The position numbers and the translations under genes were made by a program. From assembly GCF_039521325.1 (NCBI RefSeq), contig NZ_BAAACD010000044.1: 64,000 nt of DNA. One strand, 5' to 3'. The stretch comes from Clostridium_X cadaveris (GTDB taxonomy: Bacteria > Bacillota > Clostridia > Clostridiales > Clostridiaceae). Shown here one piece after another: positions 56,770 through 64,000 of this stretch; position 1 is the first letter of the stretch; every line of letters begins with the position of its first letter. The notes beneath the pieces are model-generated. The model had not been told where the DNA came from, ran no database searches, and saw only the letters and a program-made list of their open reading frames with translations.

Positions 56770-57252
56770 GTGATAAATATAAAAGAAGTTCATGAATTTA
56801 TAAATTCAATATATGAAAATGCAGAAAATGCTTATAAAAAATTATCGGAAAGTGAAAAAATAAAATGCACATATACTATATGTAAAGGGAATTATATCAA
56901 GATAGGTTCTGAATATAGATATCAGCACTATGGAATACCAATAATAGTTATAGAAGGTGTTGGGGATATAGGATTTAACATGGATGGGATTTTCTTTGAG
57001 TTTTTCTTAGATAGAGATGAACTTGCAAATATGGATTTCAATGAAATTAGTAATAGGCATGTTGAGATTTATGGAGCGGAAGATTGTTCTGTAGATTATT
57101 ATAAAATTGGTGACAAACTAAGGAATGTTAAAAGAAAAATAGAAGGAAGTACAGAAAATAGTTTTGGAATAGCTTTTTATTATAATAGTTATGATGTAGA
57201 TAGGGATATCATAGAGGAATTTATGATAGTTAAAAAGGCATTAAAAAAGTAA
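56770..57252 (+). CDS. Conserved-looking hypothetical protein
   Basis: 160 residues, not recognised. No signal peptide or membrane helix. It is mixed alpha/beta and acidic, with several aromatic stretches (YRYQHYGIP, MDGIFFEFFL). GTG start after TAGGGGGA, just beyond the lysS terminator. It sits between lysS and tRNA-Asn with no partner gene to suggest a role. Composition and codon use match its neighbours, so it looks like a real gene. Confidence 0.7.
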   Translation: MINIKEVHEFINSIYENAENAYKKLSESEKIKCTYTICKGNYIKIGSEYRYQHYGIPIIVIEGVGDIGFNMDGIFFEFFLDRDELANMDFNEISNRHVEIYGAEDCSVDYYKIGDKLRNVKRKIEGSTENSFGIAFYYNSYDVDRDIIEEFMIVKKALKK

Positions 57253-57281
57253 AAAAAAATACAAAAAAATTAAAAAAACTA

Positions 57282-57309
57282 TTGAAATTATAAAAAAAAC
57301 TGATATAAT
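57282..57309 (+). promoter_or_regulatory. Promoter of tRNA-Asn
   Basis: TTGAAA (57282-57287), 16 bases, TATAAT (57304-57309), 17 bases before the tRNA. Confidence 0.75.
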
Positions 57310-57326
57310 AATATATGTAATAACGT

Positions 57327-57401
<75 letters not shown>

Positions 57402-57442
57402 TTTTTCTTTTTTGAAACCTAAATAGCGTTAAACATAGATTT

Positions 57443-57470
57443 AGAGATGATAAGAGTCATCTCTTTTTTT
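57443..57470 (+). terminator. Terminator of tRNA-Asn
   Basis: Stem AGAGATGA / TCATCTCT followed by seven T. Confidence 0.88.
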
Positions 57471-57574
57471 ACGACTAATTGAGAATAATATAAATTTTAA
57501 TGTAACATTTTTATGATTAGCATAGTATATAGTATAAATAGATATAAGTTGAAAATTTGACTTGGGGTGAGGGC

Positions 57575-58204
57575 ATGATATTACTATTAAATGTTTTCGA
57601 AGCTATAGGAACTATAGCATTTGCAATATCGGGGGCACTAATAGGTATTGAAAAAAAATTAGACATATTTGGTATAAGTTTTTTATCTATAACTACAGCT
57701 TTAGGTGGAGGGATTTTTAGAGATATACTTATAGGGAAGACTCCTCCAACAGCTTTTGTAAATCCACAATATATGATAGTAGCAATAATAGTGGCGCTAA
57801 TAACGTATAAATTTAATAGTAAAGTGAGAAAACTACAAGGAATAATAAGTTTATGCGATAGCATAGGGTTAGCTGTTTTTACTGCAATTGGAGCTAATGC
57901 AGCATTTTCAAATGGATTTGATGCACCTTTAATAGTTGTTGCTATGGGAGTATTTACAGGCGTAGGTGGCGGAATATTAAGAGATGTATTTGTGAAAGAT
58001 ATTCCATTCGTATTCAGAAAAGAAGTTTATGCAGTGGCATGTCTCATAGGAGCATTAGCTTTTTATTTCGTAGAGGACATAATACCAAGAGAAGGAGCAT
58101 TATATGTATGCTTTTTAATTACATTTATTACTAGAATTTTATCAATAAAATTTGATTTGAATTTGCCAGCAAAAAAAGAAGTTTTTGATAGGAAGGCAGT
58201 TTAA
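57575..58204 (+). CDS. TRIC-type cation channel / UPF0126 membrane protein
   Basis: 209 residues with seven membrane helices in two repeated halves. Each half carries the family motif GGGIFRDIL / GGGILRDVF; PTAFVNP and IPFVFRKEVYA are also typical. Prokaryotic members form K+-permeable channels; the earlier name is YadS/YvgT family. ATG 57575 is chosen because GGGTGAGGG lies just upstream; the in-frame TTG 6 codons earlier is less likely. Confidence 0.9.
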   Translation: MILLLNVFEAIGTIAFAISGALIGIEKKLDIFGISFLSITTALGGGIFRDILIGKTPPTAFVNPQYMIVAIIVALITYKFNSKVRKLQGIISLCDSIGLAVFTAIGANAAFSNGFDAPLIVVAMGVFTGVGGGILRDVFVKDIPFVFRKEVYAVACLIGALAFYFVEDIIPREGALYVCFLITFITRILSIKFDLNLPAKKEVFDRKAV

Positions 58205-58249
58205 TCTATTGACAATATAAAACTATTTGCTACAATAAGTTTATATAAC

Positions 58250-58440
58250 TAAATATTCATGCGATGATAAAGAAAAGTACTTTATGTGAATCTTATAGAG
58301 AGATGATGGATGGTGTAAATCATTAGATTTTTTAAAGGAATGGAGCTTTTGAGCAATATTTTATGAAAGCAGGGCCTATGCCAATAAGGGTGGAACCGCG
58401 GATTTATCCGTCCCTTAATTGGTATAGCCTTTTTTATTAT
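58250..58440 (+). promoter_or_regulatory. T-box riboswitch controlling glyS (Gly specifier)
   Basis: A compact leader. The specifier GGA (58337-58339), followed by A, fits glycine. The T-box AAGGGTGGAACCGCGG lies at 58386-58401. A terminator arm at about 58411-58429 runs into TTTTTTT. Glycine T-boxes are usually short because they lack stem II, which agrees with the size here. Confidence 0.93.
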
Positions 58441-58462
58441 AAAAAATTAGGAGGTAGAAAAA

Positions 58463-59857
58463 ATGGCAGTAGAAAAGACTATGGATAAGATAGTAGCTTT
58501 ATGCAAAAATAGAGGATTTATATTCCCTGGATCAGACATATACGGTGGTCTTGCAAACTCTTGGGATTACGGTCCTTTAGGAGTTGAATTTAAAAATAAT
58601 GTTAAGAAAGCTTGGTGGAAGAAATTCGTTCAAGAGAGTCCATATAATGTAGGTGTTGACTGTGCAATACTTATGAATAGAGAAGTTTGGGTGGCATCAG
58701 GACACGTAGGCGGATTCTCAGACCCACTTATGGACTGTAAGGATTGTAAAACTAGATATAGAGCAGATAAAATAGTTGAAGATCACATGACTGAAAACGG
58801 AGCAGAAGTTGCTACTGCTGATGGATGGACTAATGAGGAATTAAAGAAATATATAGATGATAATAACATCTGTTGTCCTAAATGTGGAAAGAAGAATTTC
58901 ACTGACATAAGAAAGTTTAACCTTATGTTCAAGACTTTCCAAGGAGTAACAGAAGATGCTAAGTCAGAAATATATTTAAGACCAGAAACAGCTCAAGGTA
59001 TATTTGTAAACTTTAAGAATGTTCAAAGATCATCGAGAAAGAAGATACCTTTTGGAATAGCTCAAATAGGTAAATCTTTCAGAAATGAAATAACTCCAGG
59101 AAACTTTACATTTAGAACTAGAGAGTTCGAACAAATGGAACTTGAATTCTTCTGTGAACCAGGAAAAGATTTAGAGTGGTTCGATTACTGGAGAAAGTAT
59201 TGCTGGAACTTCTTATTAAATCTAGGAATGAATAATGAAAATATAAGAATGAGAGATCACGATAAGGAAGAGTTATCTTTCTACAGCAATGCTACATCTG
59301 ATATAGAATATTTATTCCCATTTGGATGGGGAGAACTTTGGGGAATAGCTGATAGAACAGACTACGACCTTAAAAAACATATGGAACATTCAGGTCAAGA
59401 TTTAAGCTATTTAGACCAAACTACAAATGAAAGATATGTGCCTTATTGTATCGAGCCATCATTAGGAGCTGATAGAGTTGCACTTGCATTCTTGGTAGAA
59501 GCTTATGATGAAGAAGAACTTGATGGAGGAAAGGATGTAAGAACTGTACTTCATTTCCATCCAGCACTTGCACCATTTAAAGCGGCTGTATTACCTCTAT
59601 CAAAGAAGCTTTCAGATAAAGCAGGAGAAGTTTATGCAATGCTTAGTAAGAGCTTCCCAGTTGACTATGATGAAACTGGATCAATAGGAAAGAGATATAG
59701 AAGAGAAGATGAAATAGGAACACCATTCTGTATAACAGTAGATTTCGATACAGAGACAGACGATACAGTAACTGTAAGAGATAGAGACACAATGGAACAA
59801 ATAAGACTACCAATTGATGAACTTGTAAGCTACATTAGTGAGAAAATGGAGTTTTAG
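58463..59857 (+). CDS. glyS: Glycine-tRNA ligase, single-chain dimeric type
   Basis: 464 residues, the eukaryote-like alpha2 GlyRS rather than the alpha2-beta2 GlyQ/GlyS form. Motif 1 region FPGSDIYGGLANSWDYGPLG; zinc-type CPKCGKKN; motif 2 FRNEITPGNFTFRTREFEQME; motif 3 PSLGADRVALAFL; C-terminal anticodon domain from about 370. Ribosome site AGGAGGTAG. Controlled by the T-box upstream. Confidence 0.97.
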   Translation: MAVEKTMDKIVALCKNRGFIFPGSDIYGGLANSWDYGPLGVEFKNNVKKAWWKKFVQESPYNVGVDCAILMNREVWVASGHVGGFSDPLMDCKDCKTRYRADKIVEDHMTENGAEVATADGWTNEELKKYIDDNNICCPKCGKKNFTDIRKFNLMFKTFQGVTEDAKSEIYLRPETAQGIFVNFKNVQRSSRKKIPFGIAQIGKSFRNEITPGNFTFRTREFEQMELEFFCEPGKDLEWFDYWRKYCWNFLLNLGMNNENIRMRDHDKEELSFYSNATSDIEYLFPFGWGELWGIADRTDYDLKKHMEHSGQDLSYLDQTTNERYVPYCIEPSLGADRVALAFLVEAYDEEELDGGKDVRTVLHFHPALAPFKAAVLPLSKKLSDKAGEVYAMLSKSFPVDYDETGSIGKRYRREDEIGTPFCITVDFDTETDDTVTVRDRDTMEQIRLPIDELVSYISEKMEF

Positions 59858-59897
59858 TATAAGATAAATTTAAAAACAAAATTTTAGAACTAGAATT

Positions 59898-59935
59898 AAA
59901 AGCTGAGGACATTATGGAACTCAGCTTTTGTTTTA
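59898..59935 (+). terminator. Terminator of glyS
   Basis: Stem AAAAGCTGAG / CTCAGCTTTT, then a T-rich tail. Confidence 0.88.
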
Positions 59936-59953
59936 AATTTAAGGAGGTGTCCC

Positions 59954-61051
59954 ATGAGTTTTAAATATTTAATGCCTACTAAATGCTATTTTGGTAAAGG
60001 TGTAGTTTTAGAATATAAGGATGAACTAAAAAACTTTGGAGAAAAGGCTATGATAGTAACAGGAAAAAGTTCTTCAAAGAAAAACGGATCTTTAAAAGAT
60101 ATGGAAGAGGCTTTAAGCTTAAACAACATATCCTATATAATATTTGATGATATAGAAGAAAATCCAAGTTTAGAGACTATAGGCAGAGCAGCGGAACTAG
60201 GAAAAAAAGAAGATGTAGACTTTATAATAGGTATAGGCGGAGGATCACCAATAGATGCATCAAAAGCAATAGGGGTATTAATAAATAACGTGAACTATAG
60301 CTATGAAGATATACTTGAAGCGCCATACCTCAAAAGTATTCCTGTAATTGCCGTGCCAACTACAGCTGGAACTGGATCAGAAGTTACACCTTATTCCATA
60401 GTAACAGATCATAAAGCTAAGACTAAGAAGAATCTAGGACAATTAATCTATCCTGAAATAGCTTTTTGTGATGCTTCTTATATGGTTGAGATGCCATATA
60501 CTGTTACTGTAAATACAGGAATAGATGCATTTTCTCATCTTGCAGAGGCTTACCTTAATAGCAATGCAAATATTATGTCAGATATATATTGTGAGAAAGG
60601 TCTTAAAATTTTTGGAAAATGTCTTCCTAAATTTTTAAGTGGAGAGTTAGATTTAAAGCTTAGAGAAGACCTTATGATGGTTTCAACATTAGGGGGAATG
60701 GCTATAACTCAAACAGGAACTTCTCTTCCACATGGCATGGGATATCATTTGACTTACTTTAAAGGCATGGCGCATGGAATGGCAAATGGGATACTTTATG
60801 AAGAGTATCTTAAAGTATTTAAAGATAAAACAAGGGTTAATGAACTTCTTTCATTTATAGGGGTAAATTCTATAGAGGAATTGGGAGAAAAGTTCAGGAA
60901 TATTTTAAAATGGAATGGTATTGTGACAGAAGAAGAAATTTTAAGTTATGCTAAGTCTATAGCTTGCAATAAAGGAAAATTAAAAAATCATCCGGAAGAA
61001 ATAACGGAGAAAGAGTTGTATAATATTTATTATAGAAGTTTAATTAAATAG
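59954..61051 (+). CDS. Iron-containing alcohol dehydrogenase
   Basis: 365 residues of the group III ADH family. NAD(P)-binding GIGGGSPIDASKAIG and PTTAGTGSEVTPYS are clear. Metal ligands are the Asp in GIDAFSHLAEAY with its His, then PHGMGYH and KGMAHGMANG. The substrate is unknown; butanol, ethanol and other alcohols are family possibilities. Ribosome site AAGGAGGTG. It may be partly co-transcribed with the unrelated murD downstream. Confidence 0.93.
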   Translation: MSFKYLMPTKCYFGKGVVLEYKDELKNFGEKAMIVTGKSSSKKNGSLKDMEEALSLNNISYIIFDDIEENPSLETIGRAAELGKKEDVDFIIGIGGGSPIDASKAIGVLINNVNYSYEDILEAPYLKSIPVIAVPTTAGTGSEVTPYSIVTDHKAKTKKNLGQLIYPEIAFCDASYMVEMPYTVTVNTGIDAFSHLAEAYLNSNANIMSDIYCEKGLKIFGKCLPKFLSGELDLKLREDLMMVSTLGGMAITQTGTSLPHGMGYHLTYFKGMAHGMANGILYEEYLKVFKDKTRVNELLSFIGVNSIEELGEKFRNILKWNGIVTEEEILSYAKSIACNKGKLKNHPEEITEKELYNIYYRSLIK

Positions 61052-61189
61052 AATTATATTGGACGTATCAATCATGTGATAAAGTTTTAGGGAAGTTTAA
61101 AAACAAGCATATATGATAAGAATTATCATAAGAAATAATTTAGTATAATATAATATAAGAAATTAAGGGGCAATATGTAGGAGGAATAA

Positions 61190-62566
61190 ATGAAACGAGA
61201 CTTTAGAGAATTTAAAGATTTTATAAAAGGTTCTAAGGTAGCAGTAGTTGGTATCGGTATAAGCAATTTACCTCTAATAAATTTTCTTGTCAAGCTTGGT
61301 GCTGATGTCACTGCCTTCGATAGAAAAGATGAAAGAGATTTAGGAGCGACTTCTGATAATCTTAAATCTATAGGGGTTAAATTATGCTTAGGACAACGAT
61401 ATTTAGATGGACTTACAGGATTTGAAGTTATTTTCAAAACACCAGGAATGAGGATAGATAGCCCTGCCTTAGTTAAGGCAAAAGAAGAAGGAGCAAAGAT
61501 TACTTCTGAGATGGAAGAATTTCTTAAATATTGTCCTGCTAAAGTTTATGGAGTTACTGGAAGTGACGGTAAAACTACAACGACCACAATAATCTCAAAA
61601 CTTTTGACAGCAGAAGGGTATAAAACATGGGTTGGAGGCAATATAGGAGCTCCTTTATTTGCAAATATAGAAGATATTAAACCTGAAAATAAAGTAGTTT
61701 TAGAATTGTCATCTTTCCAACTTATGACTATGGATGTATCTCCGGAAGTAGCTATAATAACCAACTTAAGTCCAAATCACCTTGATATGCATAAAAATAT
61801 GAATGAATATATTGAATCTAAAAAGAATATTTTTAAATATCAAGATAAGAATTCATTGCTTATATTAAATAGGGAAAATGACATAACTTATAGCTTTGTA
61901 AAAGAAGCAAAAGGAAATGTTGAACTTTTCTCAAATACAAGAGTTCTAGAAGATGGAGCATTTTTGAAAAATGATATGCTTTTTATAAAAGGAACTGAAG
62001 TATGCAGCAAAAATGATATACGTATAAAAGGAGATCATAATGTTCAAAACTATTTGGCAGCATTTTTGGCAGTAAAGGATGATGTGTCAAAGGAAACTAT
62101 GAAAAATGTAGCTATGAATTTTAATGGGGTTGAGCACAGAAATGAATTCATAAGAGAAGTTGAAGGCGTAAAATACTACAACGACTCTATTGGATCAAGT
62201 CCAACAAGAACTTTGGCTACAATAAGTGTCTTTGAAGAACCAGTTATACTTTTAGCTGGAGGATATGATAAGAAGATACCATTTGAAACTTTAGCTCAAA
62301 ATGGATATAGTCATATAAAGACATTAATACTTATGGGTCATACAAAAGAGAAGATAAAGAAGGTTTTTGATGATTTAAGAAATGAAAAAGGAATAAATAT
62401 TCCTATATATATAGTAGAAAATCTTGAAGAAGCTTTATTAAAAGCAAAGGAAATATCAAAGAGTGGAGACTCAGTTGTTCTTTCTCCTGCTTGTGCAAGC
62501 TTTGATGCTTTCCCTAACTTTGAGGTGAGAGGAAATAGATTTAAGGAATTAGTAAATAAACTTTAA
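61190..62566 (+). CDS. murD: UDP-N-acetylmuramoylalanine-D-glutamate ligase
   Basis: Adds D-Glu to UDP-MurNAc-L-Ala, the step after MurC. 458 residues: N-terminal UDP-binding domain (VAVVGIGISNLPL), P-loop VTGSDGKTTTTT, and YNDSIGSSPTRT in the C-terminal domains. It lies outside any dcw cluster and 41 kb from murC, as in several clostridia. Ribosome site TAGGAGGA. Confidence 0.96.
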   Translation: MKRDFREFKDFIKGSKVAVVGIGISNLPLINFLVKLGADVTAFDRKDERDLGATSDNLKSIGVKLCLGQRYLDGLTGFEVIFKTPGMRIDSPALVKAKEEGAKITSEMEEFLKYCPAKVYGVTGSDGKTTTTTIISKLLTAEGYKTWVGGNIGAPLFANIEDIKPENKVVLELSSFQLMTMDVSPEVAIITNLSPNHLDMHKNMNEYIESKKNIFKYQDKNSLLILNRENDITYSFVKEAKGNVELFSNTRVLEDGAFLKNDMLFIKGTEVCSKNDIRIKGDHNVQNYLAAFLAVKDDVSKETMKNVAMNFNGVEHRNEFIREVEGVKYYNDSIGSSPTRTLATISVFEEPVILLAGGYDKKIPFETLAQNGYSHIKTLILMGHTKEKIKKVFDDLRNEKGINIPIYIVENLEEALLKAKEISKSGDSVVLSPACASFDAFPNFEVRGNRFKELVNKL

Positions 62567-62570
62567 TAAA

Positions 62571-62606
62571 AAAATCCTATGTGAATGAGCACATGGGATT
62601 TTCTTA
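62571..62606 (+). terminator. Terminator of murD
   Basis: A 13-bp stem with one G-T pair (62571-62583 with 62590-62602). Confidence 0.8.
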
Positions 62607-62647
62607 CTTTTAAGAAAATGTAGAAGAAAAAGTACAATAAAGTAATT

Positions 62648-62693
62648 AAAAAAGAAATTCACAAGATTTTAAACTTAATTAAAGATCTTGTGG
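62648..62693 (-). terminator. Terminator of the lipoprotein gene
   Basis: Stem CACAAGAT / ATCTTGTG (62685-62692 with 62660-62667), with TTTCTTTTTT after it on the minus strand. Confidence 0.7.
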
Positions 62694-62704
62694 ATTAAGT
62701 GTTT

Positions 62705-63565
62705 TTATTGAATATTTGAAAATGGACCATTTTTAAGTTCTTCTGGAGTGGCTATATCAGATTCTTTAACTTCAGGAATATCAATTTTAGAATCATAGGC
62801 ATTTATAATCATTTCAGTACTGCAATCCGCAGATTCATTTCCAATATTTATCTTGAATTTAATTTCTGTATAAATAGGAACGTAGTCTTTATTTATATAA
62901 GTATCAATAGTCATATCACTTACTTTTAGTGAATCAAACATTTCCTTTGTAGCAGGATCATTTGAAAGATAAGAGCCACTTTCAGAAAAAGAATCTTTAA
63001 TAGCGGATTTTAAAACGTTATTTAATTCATCACTGTTAAGGGATAGAGAAAGCTGATCTAAAGATTGCTCTGAGCCATTAATTGTTTTTTTTGCTTTTGT
63101 AAGTTTGGTGTTATTTTTCTTGGCTTCATCAAATGCAATTTTAAAAATATTATTGTACTCTGAAGAAGAATTTGAAAAATTAGATTTTGAAGCGGTTTTT
63201 AAAAATTCCTTGCCTTCTTCAGAATCCGTCATATCTATATACTTAGGAAATATATCATTGAATTTAACAAGTATCTTTTCTTGAGAAGCATTCATTGTCA
63301 TGCTGAGCTTCATAATCATTATATCCATAGAAAAATCTGCATAAAATTTAGATTCTTTTGGAATAGCTTTGGCATTTATTTTCATAGTTATAGGAGAAGA
63401 GTTGGGAATTGTACAAGAAAGATTTAACGATTCATCTATGTTTTCTATAGAGTTTAGCTTATCTAATGTAGAGTTCAAAATTTCCTCTGTAGATTTTTGT
63501 CCGCAAGATGCAAGAAAGAAGATGCAAAGAAAAGCGGAAAATAAACAAATTATTTTTTTCTTCAT
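62705..63565 (-). CDS. Putative lipoprotein of unknown function
   Basis: 286 residues. A classic lipoprotein signal ends in LASC (Cys21), so the protein should be anchored to the outer face of the membrane after Lgt processing. The rest is an alternating beta-rich pattern (MKINAKAIPKESKFYADFSM) that resembles DUF6612/LppX-like lipid-binding lipoproteins, but I cannot confirm that by eye. Ribosome site GGAGGTAATTCTATT before ATG. Single gene opposite to its neighbours. Confidence 0.8.
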   Translation of the reverse strand: MKKKIICLFSAFLCIFFLASCGQKSTEEILNSTLDKLNSIENIDESLNLSCTIPNSSPITMKINAKAIPKESKFYADFSMDIMIMKLSMTMNASQEKILVKFNDIFPKYIDMTDSEEGKEFLKTASKSNFSNSSSEYNNIFKIAFDEAKKNNTKLTKAKKTINGSEQSLDQLSLSLNSDELNNVLKSAIKDSFSESGSYLSNDPATKEMFDSLKVSDMTIDTYINKDYVPIYTEIKFKINIGNESADCSTEMIINAYDSKIDIPEVKESDIATPEELKNGPFSNIQ

Positions 63566-63844
63566 AATAGAATTACCTCCAAAATATCGTAATTAAATTA
63601 ATTATAACATGTGAAATTTCTGAAAACAATGTTAACATAAAAATACGCTGCCTGGTGTGTCTTTATTAGAATAAATTAGAATTAGTGAGGAAATAAAAGA
63701 AATAATAGTATAAAATTATTATGTTATACATATTATATATATATGGGTTAAAAAAACATGATATTATATAAATCGTTCCAGCAAACACAACATCGCAGGA
63801 CAAAATCAACCAAGAAAAATTCTTTTAAAAAAGAAAAAAAGTGG

Positions 63845-63873
63845 TTGACAAAAACAAGTTAAAGTGATAAACT
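63845..63873 (+). promoter_or_regulatory. Promoter of the rRNA operon
   Basis: TTGACA (63845-63850), 17 bases, TAAACT (63868-63873). Just downstream, a small GTCGC/GCGAC hairpin and the block GGTCTTTGAAAATTAAACAG (63898-63917), typical of clostridial 16S leaders, support an rrn leader. The 63566-63844 stretch shows no gene. Confidence 0.8.
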
Positions 63874-63993
63874 TTAATAGTCGCTTGAGGGCGACAAGGT
63901 CTTTGAAAATTAAACAGAGTAAGAAATAAGTTTAGAAATAAATTTAGACCAGCAATTCTTAAAATGAGTAATAAGCTTGGATTCAAACTTTTT

Positions 63994-64000
63994 AAATTGA
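63994..64000 (+). rRNA. rrs: 16S ribosomal RNA, first bases only
   Basis: The window ends in AAATTGA, the expected 5' end of mature 16S rRNA, after a typical rrn promoter and leader. Only seven bases are visible, so the call rests mainly on context. Confidence 0.65.

Overview
The window is AT-rich, densely coded and carries endospore genes (spoVG, spoVT, spoVB-like, yabP, yabQ, spoIIE). It also has class III ribonucleotide reductase, formate-tetrahydrofolate ligase, T-box-controlled aminoacyl-tRNA synthetases and gene order typical of Firmicutes. The best reading is the chromosome of an anaerobic, spore-forming Clostridium (sensu stricto). The species cannot be fixed from the sequence alone.

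Region 1 (1-18.2 kb) is mixed-strand and partly accessory. It holds the 3' part of nrdD, then nrdG, which are separated by two opposite-strand genes (a CmpB-like membrane protein and an S9 peptidase). Next come a 39-residue membrane or secreted peptide, a leucyl aminopeptidase, a ferric-reductase-like membrane protein, an HD hydrolase, lgt, asnS behind an Asn T-box, a ferritin-like protein and a soluble TPR-GGDEF cyclase. A heterodimeric ABC exporter follows; its leader encodes a 27-residue peptide followed by two CCATGG hairpins, which looks like an undescribed BmrB/BmrCD-type attenuator.

Region 2 (18.2-28.4 kb) has murC facing away from purR, spoVG, glmU and prs, a two-component system, and an HtrA-PDZ protein that has lost its catalytic His and Ser. 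Two decayed, opposed IS3-type transposase remnants lie between that gene and pth.

Region 3 (28.4-62.6 kb) is almost entirely plus-strand and follows the Bacillus-like order mfd, prsA, spoVT, spoVB-like, mazG, hup, rqcP, yabP, yabQ, divIC, S1 protein, spoIIE, tilS, hpt, ftsH. It continues with fhs, coaX, dus, greA, lysS, glyS (Gly T-box), an iron alcohol dehydrogenase and murD. Three insertions break this order: a duplicated Leu-fMet-Met tRNA cassette; a 1,106-residue Thr/Val-rich protein built from two 33-residue repeat families; and a non-coding stretch with five DnaA-box-like sites just before spoIIE.

Region 4 (62.6-64 kb) has a minus-strand lipoprotein gene, then the promoter and leader of an rRNA operon. 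The window ends on the first bases of 16S rRNA.

In functional terms, the window combines cell-wall precursor and lipoprotein synthesis (murC, murD, glmU, lgt), nucleotide supply (prs, purR, hpt, nrdDG), tRNA charging and modification, ribosome rescue and repair (pth, rqcP, mfd), and the machinery of asymmetric division and spore formation.
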